DNA of 64,000 nucleotides, taken from contig NZ_LT627735.1 of assembly GCF_900101765.1 (NCBI RefSeq), positions 2,511,501-2,575,500 of the forward strand. Direction: 5' to 3'. This document shows, one piece after another, positions 34,561 to 42,222 of the stretch (its first letter is position 1; the number at the start of each line of letters is the position of its first letter). This stretch comes from Nonlabens sp. Hel1_33_55 (lineage in GTDB: Bacteria; Bacteroidota; Bacteroidia; Flavobacteriales; Flavobacteriaceae). The position numbers and the translations under genes were made by a program. Below the pieces are notes generated by a model. The model did not search any database, was not told the origin of the DNA, and worked only from the letters and a program-made list of their open reading frames with translations.

Positions 34561-34612
34561 ACAAAACCTCAGTAAACGCTAAGTTTTTTGTTCTCAAACC
34601 TTTGGTCGTGTT

Positions 34613-34734
34613 GCGTTAGGGGTAGAAGTGAAAATCCTTTTCAAGCCATTTGCACCATATTATGTGCTTGAAAAGATTGTAACGGATAGCCTGACTGCAA
34701 TCTTGAGTCAGAGCGAAAGTTTGCAGGAACGCCC
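34613..34734 (-). repeat. Interspersed intergenic repeat, copy 5
   Basis: On the reverse strand it starts GGGCGTTCCTGCAAAC, has GTCAGGCTATCCGTTACAAT and GCTTGAAAAGGATTTTCACT, and ends CCCCTAACGC. Closest to copies 3 and 4. Confidence 0.7.
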
Positions 34735-34761
34735 AAACAATAATTATTATAATATCTAAGT

Positions 34762-34769
34762 TACCTTTG
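34762..34769 (+). promoter_or_regulatory. -7 promoter element of rbfA
   Basis: TACCTTTG (TAnnTTTG) ends 4 nt before the rbfA ATG. Confidence 0.55.
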
Positions 34770-34773
34770 TAGC

Positions 34774-35169
34774 ATGGAAGAAACTCAACGTCAGAAGAAA
34801 ATTGCCGGTATCCTTCAAGAGGACATCTCAAATGTGCTGCAGGAGAAAATGCGAGAGAACGCGGTGAAGAATCTGCTGGTATCGGTTACAAAGGTGACGG
34901 TGACGCCAGATTTGGGATATGCCAAAGCGTTTATTTCTGTCTTCCCGCCAGAAAAGGCTGATGCCGTGGTGAAGGAAATCGTAGAGATGACTGGCGACAT
35001 ACGCTATGAGGTAGCTGCAAAGGTGCGCCACCAGTTCCGTCGCATGCCAGAGCTTCAGTTTTTTAACGACGACAGTCTGGAATACATGGATCAGATTGAC
35101 CAAGAATTAAAGGGCAAAAACAACCCGATCGAGAATCCAGATATCCTGCCACGCCGCAAGAAGTCATAG
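34774..35169 (+). CDS. rbfA: Ribosome-binding factor A
   Basis: A 131-residue protein with the RbfA KH-like fold pattern: RQKKIAGILQEDISNVLQEKM at the start, VTVTPDLGYAKAFISVFP (strand regions), and VRHQFRRMPELQFFNDDSLEYMDQID near the end. It acts in 30S subunit maturation. The next gene's GTG start follows its stop directly, so rbfA and the permease form an operon. Confidence 0.93.
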   Translation: MEETQRQKKIAGILQEDISNVLQEKMRENAVKNLLVSVTKVTVTPDLGYAKAFISVFPPEKADAVVKEIVEMTGDIRYEVAAKVRHQFRRMPELQFFNDDSLEYMDQIDQELKGKNNPIENPDILPRRKKS

Positions 35170-36387
35170 GTGAATTTCCCGTTCTACATAGCGCGACGTT
35201 ATCTGATCTCAAAGAATGGCAAGAACGCCATCAACATCATCAATATCCTAAGTTTTATCATCACGATCGTGGGAACGACCGCGCTTTTTATCGTGCTGTC
35301 TGGTTTTAGCGGTTTGAAGGAATTCAGCACTAATTTCTCGGGATATTTTGATCCAGATTTGCAGGTTACTGCTGTGCAGGGAAAGACTTTGAATGTTCCG
35401 CTCAAGCGAAAGCGTGCTCTCGAAAACATTGAAGGAATTCAAGTACTCTCTGAAGTGATTGAAGAAAAAGCGTTCCTGAGCTATGCGGAAAAAAATGACA
35501 TCGCTTTTATCAAAGGCGTGCCAGACAATTATGACCAAATCGTCGCACCTGATTCCATACTTATGTATGGTAGCTGGTTAACAGATAACGACCCTCAAGT
35601 TGTTATAGGTGCCGGAATAAAAGATGATTTAAGCATAGGGATTAATGACTACTCTACTTTTATTCAAATCATGGTTCCAAGACCTGGAACTAACGCGATT
35701 AACGCAATGAACCTGAGCCGATCTTTTAGCACGCTGGATGCGATTGCTACTGGGATGTTTAGTGTCAATGAGGATCTAGATAACAAGTATATATTTATGC
35801 GATTAAGCGCTGCGCGCACACTGCTTAATTATAGCGACTCTACGGTTACCGCGCTCGAATTAAAACTCACAGATCCTGATCTTGAAAATGATGTGCGCGA
35901 CGATATCACTGCGTTATTTGATGTGGATCTTGAAATCAAGAACAAACTGCAGCTCAACGGCGCTCTCTACAAAATGCTGAATAGCGAGAACCTCGCTGTG
36001 TATTTAATTTTTACGTTGGTATTGATCATTGCTCTTTTCAATGTAGTGGGATCGATAATCATGATGATTCTAGACAAGAAGAAAAACCTGAAAACCCTCG
36101 CAGATTTGGGCGCTGAGGTTGGTCAGCTACGCCTTATCTTTTTCCTTCAAGGAACGTTGATGACACTTTCTGGCGGTATCATAGGACTGCTGATAGGAAT
36201 GGGTTTTGTTTATGGTCAGATCGCGTATAAGTGGATCTATATTGCTCCTGGTATTCCTTATCCTTTCTCGATGGAATTTTTGAATGTGGCGGTGTCTTTA
36301 TTGACGATTGCTGTTCTAGGAATTATAGCAAGCTACATAGGCAGCCGCAGGATCAATGATCGTTTGCTTTCTCAAGCGAAGTTGTAA
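35170..36387 (+). CDS. LolC/LolE-like (FtsX family) ABC transporter permease
   Basis: A 405-residue protein starting at GTG directly after the rbfA stop. It begins FYIARRYLISKNGKNAINIIN, the usual LolC/E N-terminal pattern, with one membrane helix (about 22-48), a large periplasmic domain (about 50-265), and three C-terminal helices (about 275-300, 320-345, 370-395) forming the FtsX core. The family releases lipoproteins from the inner membrane. No ATPase gene is adjacent. Confidence 0.88.
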   Translation: MNFPFYIARRYLISKNGKNAINIINILSFIITIVGTTALFIVLSGFSGLKEFSTNFSGYFDPDLQVTAVQGKTLNVPLKRKRALENIEGIQVLSEVIEEKAFLSYAEKNDIAFIKGVPDNYDQIVAPDSILMYGSWLTDNDPQVVIGAGIKDDLSIGINDYSTFIQIMVPRPGTNAINAMNLSRSFSTLDAIATGMFSVNEDLDNKYIFMRLSAARTLLNYSDSTVTALELKLTDPDLENDVRDDITALFDVDLEIKNKLQLNGALYKMLNSENLAVYLIFTLVLIIALFNVVGSIIMMILDKKKNLKTLADLGAEVGQLRLIFFLQGTLMTLSGGIIGLLIGMGFVYGQIAYKWIYIAPGIPYPFSMEFLNVAVSLLTIAVLGIIASYIGSRRINDRLLSQAKL

Positions 36388-36769
36388 TTCAGTTATTAAT
36401 AAATCGCGCTGATTCAGATAATTCCAAAAGCCATCATACCACTTAGGCTTGCTTAGTTTGATTTAAACTTTCGCTACTTTTTCCATTGCCGAAAAAGTAA
36501 CCAAAAAGGCTAGGCTGTGGCACACCTGTCTAAAAATATCAGAGCCTCCGCCAAAGAAATTAAAACGCTTTCGGTTGAAAAAGTTATCGCGATCCTAAAA
36601 TTCTTCAACGGAAGCCTATCACGAAATATACACCGATAAATTTCTTTCAAATGGCTCCAACTCTTTCATTTTTCACGACAAACTTGCCAAGGCCGTTTTA
36701 AATCAAGCTTCAATGAAGAAACACCAACATATAAAGGTGAATTTTAAGAGGTGAAGAAGAACTTAAATT
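36388..36769. other. Intergenic region with a degenerate repeat
   Basis: About 380 nt between convergent genes with no coding frame. The stretch near 36475-36502 has an inverted pair, ACTTTTTC / GAAAAAGT, followed by AACCAAAAAGGCTAGGCTGTGG. This resembles a repeat I recall from Bacteroidota intergenic DNA, but no second copy lies in this window. Confidence 0.5.
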
Positions 36770-37762
36770 CTAAGCGAAACTGTAATCGCCAAACTCTTGC
36801 ATCACGTCTTCAAAGGCTGCAAAAACTGCAGCACTATCATCGCTGGTGACCATTTTTAAGCGATGTTCCTTGAAGTTGGGAACGCCTTTGAAGTAATTGG
36901 TATAATGACGGCGGGTTTCAAAAACGCCTAATTTTTCTCCTTTCCAGGCTATAGCCATTTCCAAATGACGTCGCGCGACTTCAACACGCTCTTGCATGGT
37001 TGGTGGTGCAAGGTGCTCGCCTGTATTGAAAAAGTGTTTTACTTCTCTAAAAAACCATGGGTAACCTATACTAGCTCGACCTATCATCGCACCATCGAGT
37101 CCGTATTCATCACGCATTTCTACAGCACGTTCTGGTGTGTTGACATCGCCGTTCCCAAAAACAGGAATATGCATACGCGGATTGTTCTTTACAGCAGCAA
37201 TAGGTTTCCAATCGGCATCGCCTTTGTACATCTGTGCTCTAGTACGGCCGTGAATACTGATGGCTTTAATCCCAACATCCTGCAGCCTTTCTGCCACCTC
37301 AACAATCTTGATGGAGTCGTGGTCCCAACCCAATCGGGTTTTTACGGTAATGGGCAAGTTGGTATGTTTGACCATGGCGCTGGTCAATTCTACCATTAAA
37401 TCAATGTCTTTTAGAATCCCTGCGCCAGCGCCTTTGGAAACTACTTTTTTCACGGGACAACCAAAGTTGATATCAATCATATCAGGTTTGGTACGCTCTA
37501 CGATTTCTACAGATTGTAGCATGGATTCCATATTAGCTCCAAAAATCTGGATGCCAACTGGACGCTCCGTTTCATAGATGTCCAGTTTCATGGTGCTTTT
37601 TGCGGCATCACGAATCAAACCTTCACTGGAAATAAATTCGGTAAAAACGACGTCTGCACCATTTTCCTTACACAACGTACGGAAAGGTGGATCACTCACA
37701 TCTTCCATAGGTGCGAGTAATAGAGGGAAATCAGGAAGTTCTATGTCGCCTATCTTAACCAT
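36770..37762 (-). CDS. dusB: tRNA-dihydrouridine synthase (DusB type)
   Basis: A 330-residue FMN TIM-barrel protein: LAPMEDVSDPPFR at about 16-28, DINFGCPVKKVVSKGAGAGIL (catalytic cysteine about 101), KTRLGWDHDSI, SIHGRTRAQMYKGDADW and GNGDVNTPERA. These are the Dus signatures and the length fits DusB. It reduces uridine in tRNA D loops. A TAnnTTTG element ends 4 nt before the ATG. Confidence 0.94.
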   Translation of the reverse strand: MVKIGDIELPDFPLLLAPMEDVSDPPFRTLCKENGADVVFTEFISSEGLIRDAAKSTMKLDIYETERPVGIQIFGANMESMLQSVEIVERTKPDMIDINFGCPVKKVVSKGAGAGILKDIDLMVELTSAMVKHTNLPITVKTRLGWDHDSIKIVEVAERLQDVGIKAISIHGRTRAQMYKGDADWKPIAAVKNNPRMHIPVFGNGDVNTPERAVEMRDEYGLDGAMIGRASIGYPWFFREVKHFFNTGEHLAPPTMQERVEVARRHLEMAIAWKGEKLGVFETRRHYTNYFKGVPNFKEHRLKMVTSDDSAAVFAAFEDVMQEFGDYSFA

Positions 37763-37766
37763 GGTG

Positions 37767-37774
37767 CAAAGATA
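37767..37774 (-). promoter_or_regulatory. -7 promoter element of dusB
   Basis: The reverse strand reads TATCTTTG (TAnnTTTG), 4 nt before the dusB ATG. Confidence 0.55.
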
Positions 37775-37820
37775 GGGCAGTTGTTTGACAATTTATGGAG
37801 TGCACGGCGATGGTGGAATC

Positions 37821-37838
37821 ACGCTTTCGCGAAAGCGT
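37821..37838. repeat. Iterated palindrome copy 10
   Basis: Core CGCTTTCGCGAAAGCG extended by A/T to a perfect 18-bp palindrome; about 5 nt beyond the stop of the outer-membrane receptor gene. Confidence 0.95.
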
Positions 37839-37842
37839 ACTT

Positions 37843-40257
37843 CTAAAAGCTATTGTCACGAGTATTGATGCGCTCTTGATCTTCTGGAGTAGAAACATCA
37901 TTGTTGCTTAATCTGAAATTTCCGAAATTGTAGATAAAACCTAAAGTCAGAAGGTTAGTTTCTGGAAGTCCCAAGTATTCATTATCCTGATTCAAATAAC
38001 GAGATTTCAACGGCTGATTCTGACTCAAGAATATGTCATCGTAGTCCAGCGTGAGAACAGCACGGTCATTCCAGATGCTTTTTCTCAATCCTATACCTGA
38101 TGTGAATTGGTTTTTGAATTCGTAGGAACCTATTAGAATATTAGATAGATATCCCAATTCAACCGTAGCACTAAAAGTCCGGTCTTCAGAAAGGTTGATA
38201 CTACTAATCGAATTTACATAAAGTCCAGTCACATCATTCTTTTGCTTCACACCGCCAGATTGAATTGCTGTAAATTCATTTTCCATGTAGAAAAGACTGG
38301 TCTGCGCCTGAAATACGATACTACTCCCTAAAAATGTATAGAACAGAAAATCCAGACTGTACTGCAACTCATAGTCCATGTTGAAATTCTGCGAATTCAA
38401 AACATTGGTTTGATTGTTTTGAAAGGGAAGAATGGCTAATGCATTGTCTGTTCTGGTGTAGTATGCATCAAAAAAGTATTGGTTCTTTATATTCCAGTTG
38501 AGGTTAATCTTGTTGGTAAACGCAGGTTGCAGATTTGGGTTACCTGTATTCACATTATTGTCATTAATAAAGTAGCTAAAAGGATTCAAACTTTCATATC
38601 GTGGTCGCTCAATGGAACGACGGTAACTTAATGTCAAGGCATTATTATCGTTAACCTGATTTGTCAAGGAAACATTAGGGAATAACTCAAAATATTCTTG
38701 AGTGTTTACTTGACCTAGTGACCGACTGTCGCCTTCTACATCAGTTTGTTCTGCGCGCAGGCCTAGTGCGATCGCCCATTTTTCCCAATCGCGATCCAAT
38801 TGGAAATATGCGGCATAGATTTTTTCATCGTATAGAAAACGATCAGAGAGCGCTGCGTTGAATTGTCGGGACCCAGCATCAGTATCAAAGAAGTCCAACT
38901 GGCTTGTGGAGCTTACATCAGAGAATTTGGCTCCTGCTTTGAGAATGTAGTTTCCTAAGGTGTTTTCGTAGTCCGCTTTCGCGACAGCGATATCAATGGT
39001 TTGTGCAGCATCAGTAAAGAAACTGTTCGTTCCTACTGTGTTGCCATCAGTGCCAAAAAAGGTGCTCAATAGATCTTGTGTCTTGTCACGATCTGTAAAG
39101 ATATAGTTTCCTTCCAGTGAGAACCTACCAGAGCCTTCATTGAAAGTATTTATCCATGCACCGTTGACGAAGCCTGTGGTACGGTCGATAGCAAGATCAC
39201 TATCTGTATCAAATCCATCAAAATCCATCGCGCCATTAGGTAGAATCAATGTTCTAACATCTGTACGAACGTCTTGATTATTGTTAGCACTATAATTTCC
39301 TGAAATGCTAATGTCGTTATTGTCGTTGAGTGTGAAGTCGATGGCAGTATTGAAGTTGTGCGCATCACTGTCAGTTACTTTTTCAAAGTCTGTAAACCAG
39401 CGGGAACTGCGCGTGCCGTCTGGATTGAAAAAGCCTACTTGGGCTTCATCCAATTTTAAATCTTTGCGCGGGTTGTAACTGTAGTTTGCATAAATATTCA
39501 CCCAATCATTCTTGTAGAATTGAGAGGTTCCTATTTGATATTTGGCGAGTTCATCAATAGAATAACTACCATTAATAGATCCTTTGTACCCTAAAGAAAC
39601 GCCTTTGCTGGTGTTTATATTGATGACAGCGACACCTTCTGCATCATAATTGGCAGATGGGTTTGTGATGACCTCGACACTTTTAATATTATCGCCGCTT
39701 TGGCTTTGTAAGAAGTCGTTAAGTTCGTCTTGGGTAATATAGACACGCCTATCGTTGATATAAATTACCGCAGTTGCATTTTGCACCATGTAGGAACCGT
39801 TCATTTCAAAAACTCCTGGCGTATTTTTCAAAATGTTGGCTGCATTGCTAGTGCTAAGCGATGTGTTTTCCACATTGAAGATCAAGCGATCGGGACGCTT
39901 TTCTATGGTGGGACGCCTTGCGGTGACCACAACACCAGCTAGAGATTCGGTTGAAGATAAAAGAGTCAGATCATCAAGATTAGTGGGTTTGTCGATAGTC
40001 AGCTTTCGCGAAAGCGTAACATATCCCACATAACTCGCTGCAAAAGAATAGTCACCCGTTGCAATGTTTTCCATCTGGAACCGACCATTCTCATCTGTGG
40101 TCGTGCCTTTGTAGAAAGTACTGTCGGGCATTTTGAACAAGAGCGCGTTTGCAAATGCTACGGGCGTTTTTTGTTCATCTACTAAATTTCCTTGTATGGA
40201 ATGTTGGGCTGTGATTTGAAGGCTCACAAGTACCGCTAAAAGCGTAATAAATTTCAT
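37843..40257 (-). CDS. Outer-membrane beta-barrel family protein with CarboxypepD-like domain (TonB-receptor type)
   Basis: An 804-residue protein: signal peptide (to about residue 17), a carboxypeptidase regulatory-like beta-sandwich (GNLVDEQKTPVAFANALLF..., about 20-100), a plug-like part with VVVTARRPTIEKRPDRL and IYINDRRVYITQDELNDFL (about 108-215), then a long barrel. This layout is the 'outer membrane beta-barrel protein 3' group of Bacteroidota, related to TonB-dependent receptors. The ligand is unknown. Two palindrome copies fall in it: 40002 (TLSRKL) and a one-mismatch copy at 38975 (AVAKAD). Confidence 0.88.
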   Translation of the reverse strand: MKFITLLAVLVSLQITAQHSIQGNLVDEQKTPVAFANALLFKMPDSTFYKGTTTDENGRFQMENIATGDYSFAASYVGYVTLSRKLTIDKPTNLDDLTLLSSTESLAGVVVTARRPTIEKRPDRLIFNVENTSLSTSNAANILKNTPGVFEMNGSYMVQNATAVIYINDRRVYITQDELNDFLQSQSGDNIKSVEVITNPSANYDAEGVAVININTSKGVSLGYKGSINGSYSIDELAKYQIGTSQFYKNDWVNIYANYSYNPRKDLKLDEAQVGFFNPDGTRSSRWFTDFEKVTDSDAHNFNTAIDFTLNDNNDISISGNYSANNNQDVRTDVRTLILPNGAMDFDGFDTDSDLAIDRTTGFVNGAWINTFNEGSGRFSLEGNYIFTDRDKTQDLLSTFFGTDGNTVGTNSFFTDAAQTIDIAVAKADYENTLGNYILKAGAKFSDVSSTSQLDFFDTDAGSRQFNAALSDRFLYDEKIYAAYFQLDRDWEKWAIALGLRAEQTDVEGDSRSLGQVNTQEYFELFPNVSLTNQVNDNNALTLSYRRSIERPRYESLNPFSYFINDNNVNTGNPNLQPAFTNKINLNWNIKNQYFFDAYYTRTDNALAILPFQNNQTNVLNSQNFNMDYELQYSLDFLFYTFLGSSIVFQAQTSLFYMENEFTAIQSGGVKQKNDVTGLYVNSISSINLSEDRTFSATVELGYLSNILIGSYEFKNQFTSGIGLRKSIWNDRAVLTLDYDDIFLSQNQPLKSRYLNQDNEYLGLPETNLLTLGFIYNFGNFRLSNNDVSTPEDQERINTRDNSF
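38975..38988. repeat. Iterated palindrome copy 11, one mismatch (inside the receptor gene)
   Basis: GCTTTCGCGACAGC; one base breaks the palindrome. Read V-A-K-A, so the mismatch changes Phe to Val. Confidence 0.75.
40002..40015. repeat. Iterated palindrome copy 12 (inside the receptor gene)
   Basis: GCTTTCGCGAAAGC, perfect 14-mer; read L-S-R-K. Confidence 0.93.
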
Positions 40258-40333
40258 ACAGAAAAGGAGTTCTAGGTAAAAATAACAAAACCGACATGTA
40301 ATAAGTAGGTTTATAGAGCATAACCTTTTAGAT

Positions 40334-40341
40334 TATATTTG
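40334..40341 (+). promoter_or_regulatory. -7 promoter element of lepA
   Basis: TATATTTG (TAnnTTTG), 16 nt before the lepA ATG. Confidence 0.55.
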
Positions 40342-40357
40342 TACCGATAAATTTTCT

Positions 40358-42157
40358 ATGAAAAACATACGCAACTTTTGTATCATCGCTCACATTGACC
40401 ACGGTAAAAGCACGCTGGCAGACCGCCTGCTGGATGCTACCCAAACGGTTACCAAACGCGAGTCAAAGGCGCAGTTGCTCGATAATATGGATCTAGAACG
40501 GGAACGTGGTATCACCATTAAATCCCATGCGATCCAGATGGATTATGTCGCACCTGACGGCGAGAAGTACATATTGAACTTAATCGATACTCCTGGACAT
40601 GTGGATTTTTCTTATGAGGTTTCCCGTTCCATTGCCGCTTGTGAAGGCGCATTATTAATTGTCGATGCCGCGCAAAGTATCCAGGCACAAACCATTTCCA
40701 ATTTATATCTAGCGCTGGAGAATGATCTTGAGATTATACCGGTACTGAATAAAGTGGACCTTCCATCTGCCAATATAGAAGAAGTGACAGATGATATTGT
40801 TGATTTACTGGGTTGTGATCCAAGCGAGGTGATTCCTGCAAGTGCCAAAACTGGTCTGGGAATCCAAGATATTCTCGATGCTATCATTGAGCGCGTACCA
40901 CCACCAAAAGGAAATGTGGATGAACCATTACAGGCGCTGGTTTTTGACTCGCAGTACAATCAATTTAGAGGTGTTGAGACGATTTTTAGGGTAATTAACG
41001 GCTCTATTAAAAAAGGACAGCACATCAAATTTGTCGCGACAGGCGAGAGCTATTATGCTGACGAGATAGGAACCTTGAAACTAAACCAGGTTCCCAAACA
41101 AGAAATAAAAGCTGGTGATGTAGGATACCTGATTACAGGAATCAAAGAGGCCAAAGAAGTTAAAGTAGGTGATACCATCACAGATCATGACAACCCAACG
41201 ACAAATCCTATAGGTGGTTTTGAAGATGTGAAGCCCATGGTTTTTGCAGGAATCTATCCGGTAGATACTGAGGACTATGAAGACCTGCGGTCCAGTATGG
41301 AGAAACTACAGCTCAACGATGCATCACTTGTTTTTCAAGCAGAAAGTAGTGCGGCACTAGGTTTTGGTTTTAGATGTGGATTCCTTGGAATGCTACACTT
41401 AGAAATTATCCAAGAAAGATTGGAACGTGAGTTTGATATGACCGTTATTACCACGGTACCTAACGTTTCTTATCATGCGTTTACTAATAAGAATCCTGAT
41501 GAGGTTTTGATTGTCAACAACCCATCAGATTTACCTGAACCATCAACACTCAATAGAGTAGAGGAACCATACATTAAGGCCACGATTATCACAAAATCTG
41601 ATTTTGTAGGGAATGTGATGTCACTTTGTATTGAAAAACGTGGAGTGGTCACTAACCAGACCTATCTTACTACAGAACGTGTAGAGCTAATGTTTGATAT
41701 GCCACTGGCCGAAATTGTTTTTGACTTCTATGACCGTTTAAAAACCGTATCAAAAGGATACGCATCTTTTGATTACGCACCTATAGGGTTGCGTGTTTCA
41801 AAGCTAGTTCGTGTGGATGTATTACTTAATGGACAATCTGTGGATGCATTGAGTGCTTTGATTCACTTTGACAATGCATATACGATAGGAAAAAAAATGG
41901 TGGAGAAACTGCGAGAATTGATACCGCGTCAGCAATTTGATATTCCTGTACAGGCAGCTATTGGTGCAAAAATCATTGCTCGTGAAACGATCAAAGCCTT
42001 GCGTAAGGATGTAACCGCAAAATGTTATGGTGGTGATATTTCCCGTAAACGTAAACTTCTTGAAAAGCAGAAAAAAGGTAAAAAGCGTATGCGTCAAGTA
42101 GGGAATGTTGAAATACCGCAAGAAGCGTTTATGGCGGTATTGAAGTTAAATGATTAA
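40358..42157 (+). CDS. lepA: Elongation factor 4 (LepA)
   Basis: A 599-residue translational GTPase of normal LepA length. G1 is AHIDHGKSTLADRLL (about 11-25), G3 DTPGHVDF, G4 NKVD. The LepA C-terminal domain is present (QAAIGAKIIARETIKALRKDVTAKCYGGDISRKRKLLEKQKKGKKRM region), which distinguishes it from EF-G and TypA. It acts on stalled or maturing ribosomes. A palindrome copy and a bidirectional terminator follow the stop. Confidence 0.97.
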   Translation: MKNIRNFCIIAHIDHGKSTLADRLLDATQTVTKRESKAQLLDNMDLERERGITIKSHAIQMDYVAPDGEKYILNLIDTPGHVDFSYEVSRSIAACEGALLIVDAAQSIQAQTISNLYLALENDLEIIPVLNKVDLPSANIEEVTDDIVDLLGCDPSEVIPASAKTGLGIQDILDAIIERVPPPKGNVDEPLQALVFDSQYNQFRGVETIFRVINGSIKKGQHIKFVATGESYYADEIGTLKLNQVPKQEIKAGDVGYLITGIKEAKEVKVGDTITDHDNPTTNPIGGFEDVKPMVFAGIYPVDTEDYEDLRSSMEKLQLNDASLVFQAESSAALGFGFRCGFLGMLHLEIIQERLEREFDMTVITTVPNVSYHAFTNKNPDEVLIVNNPSDLPEPSTLNRVEEPYIKATIITKSDFVGNVMSLCIEKRGVVTNQTYLTTERVELMFDMPLAEIVFDFYDRLKTVSKGYASFDYAPIGLRVSKLVRVDVLLNGQSVDALSALIHFDNAYTIGKKMVEKLRELIPRQQFDIPVQAAIGAKIIARETIKALRKDVTAKCYGGDISRKRKLLEKQKKGKKRMRQVGNVEIPQEAFMAVLKLND

Positions 42158-42163
42158 GAATAA

Positions 42164-42185
42164 TTACGCTTTCGCGAAAGCGTAA
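42164..42185. repeat. Iterated palindrome copy 13, extended to 22 bp
   Basis: Core CGCTTTCGCGAAAGCG (42167-42182) extended by TTA/TAA to a perfect 22-bp palindrome, 6 nt after the lepA stop and 5 nt before the terminator. Confidence 0.95.
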
Positions 42186-42190
42186 CACTA

Positions 42191-42222
42191 AAAAAGCCCT
42201 TCAAATCTGAAGGGCTTTTTTT
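42191..42222. terminator. Bidirectional terminator between lepA and the antiporter gene
   Basis: A perfect 13-bp stem (42191-42203 with 42208-42220), 4-nt loop, T-rich on both strands. Confidence 0.88.

Larger units (their letters stand above)
34304..34773. other. Intergenic region between the tRNA and rbfA
   Basis: About 470 nt without a protein gene. It holds a tandem array of two extra units made of a tRNA 3' end, terminator-like hairpin and spacer (periods 124 and 131 nt), then an interspersed repeat copy (34613-34734) and the rbfA promoter element. Confidence 0.8.

Noticed and set aside
38975..38988. Mismatch copy of the palindrome as a sequencing error
   Set aside because: It cannot be judged from one sequence; kept as a decayed copy since the reading frame stays open either way.
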